64,000 nt of DNA, taken from contig NZ_BMNG01000014.1 of assembly GCF_014646335.1 (NCBI RefSeq), positions 186,001-250,000 on the forward strand. The letters are read 5' to 3'. The DNA is from Streptomyces lasiicapitis. Lineage in GTDB: Bacteria; Actinomycetota; Actinomycetes; Streptomycetales; Streptomycetaceae. Shown in pieces: positions 8,312 to 20,436 of this stretch. A program made the position numbers and the translations under genes. Within the stretch, counting starts at the first letter, position 1. Each line of letters begins with the position of its first letter. A model generated the notes under the pieces. The model did no database searches. It saw nothing but the letters and a program-made list of their open reading frames with translations, and was not told the origin of the DNA.

Positions 8312-9163
8312 ATGAGCATTTCCGTACGTAGTGGACGCAAGAGAGCCGCGGGCGCCGCGCTGGCGGCCGTGGTGCTCGCCGGCGGCGCGGTCAGCTGTGG
8401 GTCGGAGAAGTCCGACAAGGCGGGGGGCGACATGGCGCCCGCGGCGGCCGTGAAGAAGGCCGCGGCCAAGAGCGAGGACCTGACCTCGTTCACCTTCCGC
8501 ATGGACGGCAAGGTCCCGGGCGACGGCCGCGTCAAGGCCGAGGCGGCCATGAGCACCAAGCCGCTCTCCATGCGGATGGAGATGAGCGCGACCGACAAGG
8601 GCGTCCCGCAGAAGGCGGAGATCCGGCTCGTCGGCGGCGGCCTCTACCTCGGCGGCGGCAAGGAAGCCGCCAAGGAGATGGACGGCAAGAGCTGGATCAA
8701 GTTCCCCGCCGAGGGCTTGGGCAAGAACAAGCCCGGCGGCACCTCGCTCTCCGCCCAGGCGGACAACAACCCGGCCGACCAGTCCACGCTCCTCACCGGC
8801 TCCGACGACCTGAAGAAGGTCGGCACCGAGAAGGTCGAGGGCGTCGAGACCACCCGCTACACGGGCACGGTCACGATGGACCGGCTGCGCGAGCTCATGA
8901 AGGACGAGGACGCGGCCACCAAGAAGCGCCGCGAGAAGAGCTTCAAGCAGTACGAGGACATGGGCGTCGAGAAGCTCACGATGGACATGTGGATCGACGG
9001 CGAGGACCACACCAAGCAGTTCCGCGCCCGCGGCAAGGGCGACAAGGGCCCCCTCGACATGACCATCACGTTCATCGACTACAACAAGCCGGTGACCATC
9101 AAGGCCCCGCCGGCGAGCCAGGTCATGGACATCGCCAAGGAGATGAAGGGCGCCCAGGGCTGA
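8312..9163 (+). CDS. Putative lipoprotein (LppX/LprAFG-like), second of a tandem pair
   Basis: 283 residues. A positively charged N-region and hydrophobic core end in the lipobox A-V-S-C with Cys29 (AGGAVSCGSEK), predicting a lipid anchor. The mature domain is rich in Lys/Asp/Glu and shares with its upstream neighbour the LxxGSDDLKKVGTEKVEGV and TRYTGTV signatures and the later MDMWIDGEDHTKQF strand (upstream: IDIWVNDENLLVKK). The two probably arose by tandem duplication. AGGGGTGGGG precedes the ATG. Function is unknown; a carrier for a lipid in the cell envelope is a guess from family resemblance. Confidence 0.85.
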   Translation: MSISVRSGRKRAAGAALAAVVLAGGAVSCGSEKSDKAGGDMAPAAAVKKAAAKSEDLTSFTFRMDGKVPGDGRVKAEAAMSTKPLSMRMEMSATDKGVPQKAEIRLVGGGLYLGGGKEAAKEMDGKSWIKFPAEGLGKNKPGGTSLSAQADNNPADQSTLLTGSDDLKKVGTEKVEGVETTRYTGTVTMDRLRELMKDEDAATKKRREKSFKQYEDMGVEKLTMDMWIDGEDHTKQFRARGKGDKGPLDMTITFIDYNKPVTIKAPPASQVMDIAKEMKGAQG

Positions 9164-9189
9164 CCCCTGGCCGGCCCGGCAGACCCGAT

Positions 9190-9219
9190 TTGCCTGTCGC
9201 GCGGACGTTCGCGTACTCT
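9190..9219 (+). promoter_or_regulatory. Candidate rplJL promoter
   Basis: TTGCCT (9190-9195), 18-bp spacer, TACTCT (9214-9219). A start near 9226 would give a leader of about 270 nt, which explains the 334-bp gap before rplJ. Confidence 0.6.
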
Positions 9220-9497
9220 TCCACAGAAGCCAAAGACCGCTGGTCGTTGCCGTGCGCTCGCAAGAGGGTGCGGTGGCCGAAGGATCCGCTGAAGCTGCGG
9301 ACGACCCGCGTAGGTGACTGTGGAAGTGCTCCCGGACGGCCCTGCCGTCAGGTCGAGCTCATGCCCCGTGCGCCTGCGCCGGGGCGTTTTGTTTTTTGCA
9401 GACCCCCTTCCTGTGTGCCTGATTCAGGCGGTCCGGCGACACGCGGCTGATCGAAAGATCAGTCGAGGATCATCACCCCGGAAGGAGGCCGAGGCTC
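9220..9497 (+). promoter_or_regulatory. rplJ leader with U-tract attenuator
   Basis: The long leader contains, at 9363-9396, a GC-rich hairpin (GCCCCG at 9363-9368 with CGGGGC at 9380-9385) followed by TTTTGTTTTTT, a canonical intrinsic terminator placed more than 100 nt before rplJ. Autoregulation of the L10 operon by L10(L12)4 binding its leader is known in other bacteria. I infer an attenuation device here; the L10-binding fold itself I could not place with certainty. A further hairpin lies at 9444-9465. Confidence 0.6.
9437..9465 (+). promoter_or_regulatory. CGACAC-hairpin element in the rplJ leader
   Basis: CGACAC (9437-9442), one base, then a 9-bp stem CGGCTGATC (9444-9452) closed by a GAAA tetraloop and GATCAGTCG (9457-9465; one G.U pair). 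Start codon is 61 nt after the first base. The same layout occurs before rpsL, rpsJ and rpsM. Confidence 0.45.
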
Positions 9498-10025
9498 ATG
9501 GCGACGTCCGACAAGGTCGCAGCCGTCGAGGAGATCACGCAGAAGCTGCGCGACTCCAACGCTGCTGTTGTCACTTCGTACACCGGACTGTCCGTGGCGC
9601 AGCTCAAGCAGCTGCGTCGTTCTCTCGGCGAGAACGCTCAGTACCGTGTGGTGAAGAACACGCTGACCAAGATCGCGGCCAACGAGGCCGGGATCCAGCT
9701 GGACGAGCACCTCAAGGGCTCGACCGCTGTCGCCTTCGTGACCGGTGACCCGGTCGAGGCGGCGAAGGGTCTTCGTGACTTCGCCAAGGACAACCCCGCT
9801 CTCGTCATCAAGGGCGGTGTCCTTGATGGCAAGGCGCTGTCCGCCGACGAGATCAAGAAGCTTGCGGACCTCGAGTCCCGCGAGGTTCTGCTCTCCAAGC
9901 TGGCGGGCGCCATGAAGGGCAAGCAGACTCAGGCTGCTCAGGTCTTCCAGGCGCTCCCGTCGAAGCTCGTCCGCACCGTGGACGCGCTCCGTGCCAAGCA
10001 GGACGAGCAGGGCGGTGCCGAGTAA
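9498..10025 (+). CDS. rplJ: 50S ribosomal protein L10
   Basis: Base of the L7/L12 stalk: the N-terminal domain binds 23S rRNA next to L11 and the C-terminal helix carries L7/L12 dimers. 175 residues, with the family signature VTSYTGLSVAQLKQLR and YRVVKNTLTKIA, ending in the helix around FQALPSKLVRTVDALRAK. GGAAGGAGG lies 8 nt before the ATG. rplL follows 110 bp downstream in the same unit. Confidence 0.98.
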   Translation: MATSDKVAAVEEITQKLRDSNAAVVTSYTGLSVAQLKQLRRSLGENAQYRVVKNTLTKIAANEAGIQLDEHLKGSTAVAFVTGDPVEAAKGLRDFAKDNPALVIKGGVLDGKALSADEIKKLADLESREVLLSKLAGAMKGKQTQAAQVFQALPSKLVRTVDALRAKQDEQGGAE

Positions 10026-10135
10026 TTCGGCTCGCGCAGTGACCGCCGCCTGAGGCGACGGTCGTAGCGGGCCATTTGTACGCCCGCCTCTCATGTACAT
10101 CCGGCACCAGCCGAATTAGTGGAAGGACCGCCATC

Positions 10136-10519
10136 ATGGCGAAGCTCAGCCAGGACGACCTGCTCGCTCAGTTCGAAGAGATGACCCTCATCGAGCTCTC
10201 CGAGTTCGTGAAGGCCTTCGAGGACAAGTTCGACGTCACCGCCGCCGCGGCCGTCGCCGTCGCCGGCCCGGCCGGCCCGGCCGCCGCTGCCGAGGCCGTC
10301 GAGGAGCAGGACGAGTTCGACGTCATCCTCACGGGCGCCGGCGACAAGAAGATCCAGGTCATCAAGGTCGTGCGTGAGCTGACCTCCCTGGGTCTGAAGG
10401 AGGCCAAGGACCTCGTCGACGGCACCCCGAAGCCGGTCCTCGAGAAGGTCGCCAAGGACGCCGCGGAGAAGGCCGCCGAGGCCCTCAAGGGCGCCGGCGC
10501 CTCCGTCGAGGTCAAGTAA
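10136..10519 (+). CDS. rplL: 50S ribosomal protein L7/L12
   Basis: Multicopy stalk protein that recruits and activates the translational GTPases EF-Tu and EF-G. 127 residues: N-terminal dimerisation helix, an Ala/Val/Gly/Pro-rich hinge (residues about 35-55), and the globular C-terminal domain with VRELTSLGLKEAKDLVDG and the conserved Lys residues that contact factors. ATG at 10136 follows GGAAGGA. The 620-bp gap to rpoB contains a hairpin and a promoter. Confidence 0.98.
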   Translation: MAKLSQDDLLAQFEEMTLIELSEFVKAFEDKFDVTAAAAVAVAGPAGPAAAAEAVEEQDEFDVILTGAGDKKIQVIKVVRELTSLGLKEAKDLVDGTPKPVLEKVAKDAAEKAAEALKGAGASVEVK

Positions 10520-10612
10520 CACCTCGCCGCGCGCCCACGGGCGCGTGGCACGGAGTCTGCTGACTCTTCCGTGTGGTCGCGGCCCCAGGGCTGTAACGCA
10601 CACACACCGAAC

Positions 10613-10640
10613 GGCGATCACCCATGTGGGTGGTCGCCTT
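10613..10640 (+). terminator. Terminator or attenuator in the rplL-rpoB gap
   Basis: 11-bp stem GGCGATCACCC (10613-10623) with 10628-10638 (one G.U) and tetraloop ATGT, then TT. In E. coli a partial terminator lies in the same place and sets the L7/L12 to RNA polymerase ratio; the same role is inferred here. The remaining gap from 10640 to 10925 shows no gene. Confidence 0.6.
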
Positions 10641-10927
10641 TCGGCGTTCCCGGGCACGCGTGCGGCGGCTGCCTTGCACTGTCGGTCGCGGCGAGTATGG
10701 TGATCTTCGTTGTGCCTGGCGACGGGCCGTGACGGCGACGACGCCAGGCCTTGTCGGGGCATGGGGGCCTTGACGAACCGCACGCAGCGCGCAATTCTCA
10801 GGACGCGTCGTCACAACGATCCGCATCCGAGGCATGGATCGGCGACGAAGAGGGCAGTATCGATGTGCGTTGAGGACGTGGCTTGCCGCAGGTGTTGAGA
10901 ACAAACAGGGTCTCCAGAAACCGAGAC

Positions 10928-10956
10928 TGGACATCAGTGGGCCAGGTGGCTACACT
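10928..10956 (+). promoter_or_regulatory. Candidate rpoB promoter
   Basis: TGGACA (10928-10933), 17-bp spacer, TACACT (10951-10956): a good vegetative-type match placing the start near 10963 and leaving a leader of about 178 nt before the TTG start of rpoB. Confidence 0.65.
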
Positions 10957-10962
10957 GACCCT

Positions 10963-11140
10963 TTGCGCTGCCTGTTAGCTGCCTCCTGCCCGTCACCAGG
11001 GGCATGCCCTCGCTTGAGCACCGTGGATAGGAACTGCCCTGACCTGGCCTTCTTCGGCCAAATCAGGAAATGCCTCTCTCTGTGTCCAGCTTGGGACCGG
11101 TACGCGCGTAGTGAGTCCGAGCCCTCGGAAGGACCCCCTC
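10963..11140 (+). promoter_or_regulatory. Structured rpoB leader
   Basis: Contains a hairpin at 11038-11067 (CCTGA/TCAGG and TGGCC/GGCCA stems separated by a CC/AA internal loop, 6-nt TTCTTC loop) and a smaller one around AGGGGCATGCCCT (about 10999-11011). I see no convincing small ORF. The length and structure suggest post-transcriptional control of rpoBC, but this is inference. Confidence 0.45.
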
Positions 11141-14100
11141 TTGGCCGCCTCGCGCACTGCCTCGACCGCGAATACGAACAACGGCGCCAGCACCGCCCCG
11201 CTGCGCATCTCCTTTGCAAAGATCAAGGAGCCCCTCGAGGTTCCGAACCTTCTTGCGCTGCAGACCGAGAGCTTTGACTGGCTGCTCGGCAATGACGCGT
11301 GGAAGGCTCGTGTCGAGGCGGCTCTGGAAAGCGGACAGGACGTCCCCACGAAGTCCGGTCTGGAGGAGATCTTCGAGGAGATCTCTCCGATCGAGGACTT
11401 CTCCGGGTCGATGTCGCTGACCTTCCGCGACCACCGTTTCGAGCCTCCGAAGAACTCGATCGACGAGTGCAAGGAGCGCGACTTCACGTTCGCCGCCCCG
11501 CTCTTCGTCACCGCCGAGTTCACCAACAACGAGACCGGTGAGATCAAGTCTCAGACGGTCTTCATGGGCGACTTCCCGCTCATGACGAACAAGGGCACCT
11601 TCGTCATCAACGGCACCGAGCGTGTCGTTGTGTCGCAGCTCGTCCGTTCGCCCGGTGTCTACTTCGACTCCTCCATCGACAAGACGTCCGACAAGGACAT
11701 CTTCTCCGCCAAGATCATCCCGTCCCGGGGTGCCTGGCTCGAGATGGAGATCGACAAGCGCGACATGGTCGGTGTCCGCATCGACCGCAAGCGCAAGCAG
11801 TCGGTCACCGTCCTCCTGAAGGCTCTCGGTTGGACCACCGAGCAGATCCTCGAGGAGTTCGGCGAGTACGAGTCCATGCGCGCCACCCTGGAGAAGGACC
11901 ACACCCAGGGCCAGGACGACGCGCTGCTCGACATCTACCGCAAGCTCCGTCCGGGCGAGCCGCCGACCCGTGAGGCCGCTCAGACGCTGCTCGAGAACCT
12001 CTACTTCAACCCCAAGCGCTACGACCTCGCGAAGGTCGGCCGCTACAAGGTCAACAAGAAGCTGGGTGCGGACGCTCCGCTCGACGCGGGCGTCCTGACG
12101 GTCGAGGACATCATCGCCTCGATCAAGTACCTGGTGAAGCTGCACGCCGGTGAGACCGAGACCGTCGGTGACAGCGGTGTGGGCATCGTCGTCGAGACCG
12201 ACGACATCGACCACTTCGGCAACCGCCGCCTGCGCAACGTCGGCGAGCTCATTCAGAACCAGGTCCGCACGGGTCTGGCTCGTATGGAGCGCGTCGTGCG
12301 TGAGCGCATGACGACGCAGGACGTCGAGGCGATCACGCCGCAGACGCTGATCAACATCCGGCCGGTCGTCGCCTCCATCAAGGAGTTCTTCGGCACCAGC
12401 CAGCTGTCGCAGTTCATGGACCAGAACAACCCGCTGTCGGGTCTCACCCACAAGCGCCGTCTGTCGGCGCTCGGCCCGGGTGGTCTCTCCCGTGAGCGGG
12501 CCGGCTTCGAGGTCCGAGACGTGCACCCGTCCCACTACGGCCGCATGTGCCCGATCGAGACGCCCGAAGGCCCGAACATCGGCCTGATCGGCTCGCTCGC
12601 GTCCTACGGCCGTGTGAACGCGTTCGGCTTCGTCGAGACCCCGTACCGCAGGGTCGCCGACGACCAGGTCACCGACGAGGTGGACTACCTGACCGCCGAC
12701 GAGGAGGACCGCTTCGTCATCGCGCAGGCCAACGCCGCGCTGACCGACGACATGCGCTTCGCCGAGGCGCGTGTCCTGGTCCGCCGCCGTGGCGGCGAGG
12801 TCGACTACGTCCCGGGCTCCGACGTGGACTACATGGACGTCTCGCCGCGCCAGATGGTGTCGGTCGCGACGGCCATGATCCCCTTCCTCGAGCACGACGA
12901 CGCCAACCGTGCCCTCATGGGCGCGAACATGATGCGTCAGGCCGTGCCGCTGATCACCGCCGAGGCCCCCCTCGTCGGCACCGGCATGGAGTACCGCTGC
13001 GCGGTCGACGCCGGTGACGTGATCAAGGCCGAGAAGGCGGGTGTGGTCCAGGAGGTCTCCGCGGACTACGTCACCGTCACCAACGACGACGGCACGTACA
13101 CCACGTACCGAGTCGCCAAGTTCTCCCGCTCCAACCAGGGCACCTCGGTGAACCAGAAGGTCGTCGTCGAGGAAGGTGCCCGCGTCATCGAGGGCCAGGT
13201 CCTCGCCGACGGTCCGGCCACCGAAGAGGGCGAGATGGCCCTCGGCAAGAACCTGCTCGTGGCGTTCATGCCGTGGGAGGGTCACAACTACGAGGACGCG
13301 ATCATCCTGTCGCAGCGCCTCGTGCAGGACGACGTCCTCTCCTCGATCCACATCGAGGAGCACGAGGTCGACGCCCGTGACACCAAGCTCGGCCCGGAGG
13401 AGATCACCCGGGACATCCCGAACGTCTCCGAGGAGGTCCTCGCCGACCTCGACGAGCGCGGCATCATCCGTATCGGTGCCGAGGTCGTCGCCGGCGACAT
13501 CCTCGTCGGCAAGGTCACGCCCAAGGGCGAGACCGAGCTGACGCCGGAGGAGCGCCTGCTCCGCGCGATCTTCGGTGAGAAGGCGCGCGAGGTGCGCGAC
13601 ACCTCCCTGAAGGTCCCGCACGGCGAGATCGGCAAGGTCATCGGCGTACGCGTCTTCGACCGTGAAGAGGGCGACGAGCTGCCGCCGGGCGTGAACCAGC
13701 TGGTTCGTGTCTACGTGGCGCAGAAGCGCAAGATCACGGACGGTGACAAGCTCGCCGGTCGTCACGGCAACAAGGGCGTCATCTCCAAGATCCTTCCGAT
13801 CGAGGACATGCCCTTCCTCGAGGACGGCACGCCGGTCGACATCATCCTCAACCCGCTGGGTGTCCCGTCCCGAATGAACCCGGGACAGGTCCTGGAGATC
13901 CACCTCGGCTGGCTCGCCAGCCGCGGCTGGGACGTCTCCGGGCTCGGGGACGACTGGGCGCAGCGCCTGCAGGCCATCGGCGCCGACCAGGTCGCCCCCG
14001 GCACCAACGTCGCGACCCCGGTCTTCGACGGTGCCCGCGAGGACGAGATCTCCGGCCTCTTCGAGGCCACGATCCCGAACCGCGACGGCGACCGGCTGGT

Positions 14101-14626
14101 CCAGGCCTCCGGCAAGGCCAACCTGTTCGACGGCCGTTCCGGCGAGCCGTTCCCGGACCCGATCTCGATCGGGTACATGTACATCCTCAAGCTGCACCAC
14201 CTGGTCGACGACAAGCTGCACGCGCGCTCGACCGGTCCGTACTCGATGATCACCCAGCAGCCGCTGGGTGGTAAGGCTCAGTTCGGTGGCCAGCGCTTCG
14301 GAGAGATGGAGGTGTGGGCGCTTGAGGCATATGGCGCCGCCTACGCCCTCCAGGAGCTGCTGACGATCAAGTCCGACGACGTGACCGGCCGCGTGAAGGT
14401 CTACGAGGCCATCGTCAAGGGCGAGAACATCCCCGAGCCCGGCATTCCCGAGTCCTTCAAGGTGCTCATCAAGGAAATGCAGTCGCTCTGCCTCAACGTG
14501 GAGGTGCTGTCCTCGGACGGCATGTCCATCGAGATGCGCGACACGGATGAGGACGTCTTCCGCGCGGCGGAGGAGCTCGGTATCGACCTGTCCCGGCGCG
14601 AGCCGAGCAGCGTCGAAGAGGTCTGA
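11141..14626 (+). CDS. rpoB: DNA-directed RNA polymerase beta subunit
   Basis: Catalytic-core subunit of RNA polymerase and rifampicin target. The TTG at 11141 is chosen: GGAAGGA sits 7 nt upstream and the resulting 1161 residues equal the length I recall for S. coelicolor RpoB; an in-frame GTG at 11111 has no comparable site. All family blocks are present, from NLLALQTESFDWLL at the N-terminus through ETPEGPNIGLIGSLA and GHNYEDAIILS to GGKAQFGGQRFGEMEVWALE at the C-terminus. The rifampicin region (about residues 418-445, GTSQLSQFMDQNNPLSG then THKRRLSALGPGG) has the sensitive-type residues Gln, Asp, His and Ser at the usual resistance positions. rpoC follows after a 94-bp gap. Confidence 0.99.
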   Translation: MAASRTASTANTNNGASTAPLRISFAKIKEPLEVPNLLALQTESFDWLLGNDAWKARVEAALESGQDVPTKSGLEEIFEEISPIEDFSGSMSLTFRDHRFEPPKNSIDECKERDFTFAAPLFVTAEFTNNETGEIKSQTVFMGDFPLMTNKGTFVINGTERVVVSQLVRSPGVYFDSSIDKTSDKDIFSAKIIPSRGAWLEMEIDKRDMVGVRIDRKRKQSVTVLLKALGWTTEQILEEFGEYESMRATLEKDHTQGQDDALLDIYRKLRPGEPPTREAAQTLLENLYFNPKRYDLAKVGRYKVNKKLGADAPLDAGVLTVEDIIASIKYLVKLHAGETETVGDSGVGIVVETDDIDHFGNRRLRNVGELIQNQVRTGLARMERVVRERMTTQDVEAITPQTLINIRPVVASIKEFFGTSQLSQFMDQNNPLSGLTHKRRLSALGPGGLSRERAGFEVRDVHPSHYGRMCPIETPEGPNIGLIGSLASYGRVNAFGFVETPYRRVADDQVTDEVDYLTADEEDRFVIAQANAALTDDMRFAEARVLVRRRGGEVDYVPGSDVDYMDVSPRQMVSVATAMIPFLEHDDANRALMGANMMRQAVPLITAEAPLVGTGMEYRCAVDAGDVIKAEKAGVVQEVSADYVTVTNDDGTYTTYRVAKFSRSNQGTSVNQKVVVEEGARVIEGQVLADGPATEEGEMALGKNLLVAFMPWEGHNYEDAIILSQRLVQDDVLSSIHIEEHEVDARDTKLGPEEITRDIPNVSEEVLADLDERGIIRIGAEVVAGDILVGKVTPKGETELTPEERLLRAIFGEKAREVRDTSLKVPHGEIGKVIGVRVFDREEGDELPPGVNQLVRVYVAQKRKITDGDKLAGRHGNKGVISKILPIEDMPFLEDGTPVDIILNPLGVPSRMNPGQVLEIHLGWLASRGWDVSGLGDDWAQRLQAIGADQVAPGTNVATPVFDGAREDEISGLFEATIPNRDGDRLVQASGKANLFDGRSGEPFPDPISIGYMYILKLHHLVDDKLHARSTGPYSMITQQPLGGKAQFGGQRFGEMEVWALEAYGAAYALQELLTIKSDDVTGRVKVYEAIVKGENIPEPGIPESFKVLIKEMQSLCLNVEVLSSDGMSIEMRDTDEDVFRAAEELGIDLSRREPSSVEEV

Positions 14627-14633
14627 CGGGAGT

Positions 14634-14661
14634 CCGGCGGGCTCAGAGATGAGCCCGCCGG
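14634..14661 (+). promoter_or_regulatory. Hairpin between rpoB and rpoC
   Basis: 11-bp perfect stem CCGGCGGGCTC (14634-14644) with 14651-14661 and loop AGAGAT, 7 bp after the rpoB stop. No U-tract; rpoC lacks an obvious promoter after it, so it is more likely an mRNA stabiliser, processing site or weak attenuator than a full terminator. Confidence 0.6.
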
Positions 14662-14720
14662 CCCCAGGACCCCCGTTTCAGACCCCTAAGACTTACAACC
14701 CTGAGAGGGATTGACGCATA

Positions 14721-18635
<3,915 letters not shown>

Positions 18636-18655
18636 GAGCGCACAGCATCATCCAC

Positions 18656-18690
18656 AGGGCGGTCACCCGGCGAGGTCGGGTGGCCGCCCT
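18656..18690 (+). terminator. Terminator after rpoC
   Basis: 13-bp perfect stem AGGGCGGTCACCC at 18656-18668 (allowing one G.U) with 18678-18690, 9-nt loop, 20 bp past the rpoC stop. Confidence 0.8.
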
Positions 18691-18740
18691 GCGGCGCGTT
18701 GGCGCATCATGGAGTCATACAACTTCCGGGGGAGGCGCGC

Positions 18741-19289
18741 GTGACGAATCCGTCGTGGCAGCCGGGGCCGTGGCCGCCCAAGCAGCCGGGGCTGCCCGCC
18801 CACATGCCGGCTCAAGCCGGCCAGCCTTCGATGCTCGCGGGGCACTCCGACCGCGAGCGGACGGTCGACGTGCTGCGGGCGGGCTTCGCCGAGGGACGCC
18901 TGCCGCAGGACGAGTACGAACGGCGGGTGGACCGTGCCCTCCAGGCCCGCACGGTGGGGGAGTTGGGCCTGCTTGTCGCGGATCTGCCGCAGGGCCCGAT
19001 CGGCTTCCAGCAGCCCGCGCCGCAGCATGTCCCGGCGACGTTCATGCCGGTGGCGCCGCCCACGAACGGCAAGGCGGGCGCGGCGCTCGCCTGTGGGATC
19101 GGCACCTTCTTCACCCTGGGCCTGACGGGCGTGCCCGCGGTCGTCCTGGGGCACATGGCCCGCACGGAGATCCGCCGGACGCACGAGGGCGGGGACGGCA
19201 TGGCGGTGGCCGGGCTCGTCCTGGGCTGGCTGTCGATCGCGGGCTGGGCGCTGTTCCTGATGCTGATCATGATCGCGGCTTCGGCATAG
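18741..19289 (+). CDS. DUF1707 and DUF4190 domain membrane protein
   Basis: 182 residues with a Trp/Pro-rich N-terminus (about 40 residues), then a DUF1707 (SHOCT-like) domain with the signature SDRERTVDVLRAGFAEGRL and YERRVDRALQARTVGEL, a short Pro-rich linker, and a C-terminal DUF4190 segment with two or three membrane helices (ALACGIGTFFTLGLTGVPAV; AVAGLVLGWLSIAGWALFL). The intervening GHMARTEIRRTHEGGDGMAV motif is typical of DUF4190. The GTG at 18741 has a strong GGGGGAGG site. Function is unknown; it stands alone between terminator 18656 and the str promoter. A similar gene is found after rpoC in other Streptomyces (memory). Confidence 0.85.
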   Translation: MTNPSWQPGPWPPKQPGLPAHMPAQAGQPSMLAGHSDRERTVDVLRAGFAEGRLPQDEYERRVDRALQARTVGELGLLVADLPQGPIGFQQPAPQHVPATFMPVAPPTNGKAGAALACGIGTFFTLGLTGVPAVVLGHMARTEIRRTHEGGDGMAVAGLVLGWLSIAGWALFLMLIMIAASA

Positions 19290-19331
19290 GCCCTGGCACG
19301 CCCGGCGTGTCCGGGGTCCGGGGTATTTGTT

Positions 19332-19360
19332 TTGACCGCAGCCAATGAGGTAGGTACGCT
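19332..19360 (+). promoter_or_regulatory. Candidate str-operon promoter (rpsL)
   Basis: TTGACC (19332-19337), 17-bp spacer, TACGCT (19355-19360). Transcription from about 19367 gives a leader of roughly 185 nt. Confidence 0.7.
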
Positions 19361-19477
19361 CAGACCTTGTGCCTGGGGTGTGCCTGGGCTCGTGTGCGTG
19401 TCCTCAACCGCACGGCGAGCCCGATCCGGCCACCGCAATCTGCGCCCTCCTTGCCCTCGGCGGGAGTCTGCAGCATT

Positions 19478-19502
19478 CGACACACCCGACCGCGTGGGTC
19501 GG
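19478..19502 (+). promoter_or_regulatory. Leader hairpin element shared with rpsJ (copy 1)
   Basis: 25 nt beginning CGACAC and containing the stem CCGACC (19486-19491)/GGTCGG (19497-19502) with loop GCGTG. It is identical to 24328-24352 except at the seventh base (A here, G there) and lies 75 nt before the rpsL start. Both copies stand in the leaders of separate ribosomal-protein operons. Confidence 0.75.
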
Positions 19503-19552
19503 CAACGTTCCAGGTTAGCTTTACTATTCGGCACACAGAAACCGGAGAAGTA

Positions 19553-19924
19553 GTGCCTACGATCCAGCAGCTGGTCCGCAAGGGCCGGCAGGACAAGGTC
19601 GAGAAGAACAAGACGCCCGCACTCGAGGGTTCCCCTCAGCGCCGTGGCGTCTGCACGCGTGTGTTCACGACCACCCCGAAGAAGCCGAACTCGGCCCTGC
19701 GTAAGGTCGCGCGTGTGCGTCTGACCAGCGGGATCGAGGTCACTGCTTACATTCCGGGTGAGGGACACAACCTGCAGGAGCACTCCATCGTGCTCGTGCG
19801 CGGCGGCCGTGTGAAGGACCTGCCCGGTGTTCGTTACAAGATCATCCGGGGTTCCCTCGACACCCAGGGTGTCAAGAACCGCAAGCAGGCCCGCAGCCGC
19901 TACGGCGCCAAGAAGGAGAAGTAG
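19553..19924 (+). CDS. rpsL: 30S ribosomal protein S12
   Basis: Decoding-centre protein and classic streptomycin-resistance locus. 123 residues from a GTG preceded by GGAGAAG. The family motif TTTPKKPNSALRK and GGRVKDLPGVRY are present with Lys at both positions (about 43 and 88) where streptomycin-resistance substitutions occur, so the allele looks wild type. First gene of the str operon; rpsG begins 3 nt after its stop. Confidence 0.99.
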   Translation: MPTIQQLVRKGRQDKVEKNKTPALEGSPQRRGVCTRVFTTTPKKPNSALRKVARVRLTSGIEVTAYIPGEGHNLQEHSIVLVRGGRVKDLPGVRYKIIRGSLDTQGVKNRKQARSRYGAKKEK

Positions 19925-19926
19925 AA

Positions 19927-20397
19927 ATGCCTCGTAAGGGCCCCGCCCCGAAGCGCCCGGTCATCATCGACCCGGTCTACGGTTCCCCTCTGGTGACCTC
20001 CCTCATCAACAAGGTGCTGCTCAACGGCAAGCGCTCCACCGCCGAGCGCATCGTCTACGGCGCCATGGAGGGCCTGAAGGAGAAGACCGGCAACGACCCG
20101 GTCATCACCCTCAAGCGCGCGCTCGAGAACATCAAGCCGACCCTCGAGGTCAAGTCCCGCCGCGTCGGTGGCGCCACCTACCAGGTGCCGATCGAGGTCA
20201 AGCCCGGTCGCGCCAACACGCTGGCCCTGCGCTGGCTGGTCGGTTACTCCCGCGCCCGTCGCGAGAAGACCATGACCGAGCGTCTGCTCAACGAACTCCT
20301 TGACGCCTCCAACGGCCTCGGTGCCGCTGTGAAGAAGCGCGAGGACACCCACAAGATGGCCGAGTCCAACAAGGCCTTCGCGCACTACCGCTGGTAG
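19927..20397 (+). CDS. rpsG: 30S ribosomal protein S7
   Basis: Primary 16S rRNA-binding protein that organises the head of the 30S subunit; represses the str operon in E. coli. 156 residues, normal length, with MPRKGPAPKR, the long central helices and NKAFAHYRW at the end. AAGGAGAAGTAGAA, overlapping the end of rpsL, supplies the ribosome-binding site, implying translational coupling. Confidence 0.99.
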   Translation: MPRKGPAPKRPVIIDPVYGSPLVTSLINKVLLNGKRSTAERIVYGAMEGLKEKTGNDPVITLKRALENIKPTLEVKSRRVGGATYQVPIEVKPGRANTLALRWLVGYSRARREKTMTERLLNELLDASNGLGAAVKKREDTHKMAESNKAFAHYRW

Positions 20398-20436
20398 TCG
20401 CTACCCCCATCGAGACCGAGAGAAGACTGAGCCGAT

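Larger units (their letters stand above)
10520..11140 (+). other. 620-bp non-coding gap between rplL and rpoB
   Basis: Holds the hairpin at 10613-10638, the promoter at 10928-10956 and the structured rpoB leader. Between 10640 and 10925 I see no gene or clear signal on either strand. Confidence 0.6.

Noticed and set aside
11111..11140. GTG start for rpoB ten codons upstream
   Set aside because: No ribosome-binding site at a useful distance; TTG 11141 has GGAAGGA and gives the conserved N-terminus.
12389..12480. Rifampicin-resistant rpoB allele
   Set aside because: All residues at the common resistance positions are sensitive type.
11063..14221. Very long open frame on the minus strand opposite rpoB (and a similar one opposite rpoC, 14643-18281)
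   Set aside because: Long antisense frames are an artefact of codon bias in high-GC genes; the translations are low-complexity and the plus strand encodes clear RpoB and RpoC.
19553..19924. Streptomycin-resistant rpsL allele
   Set aside because: Both key Lys residues are present.
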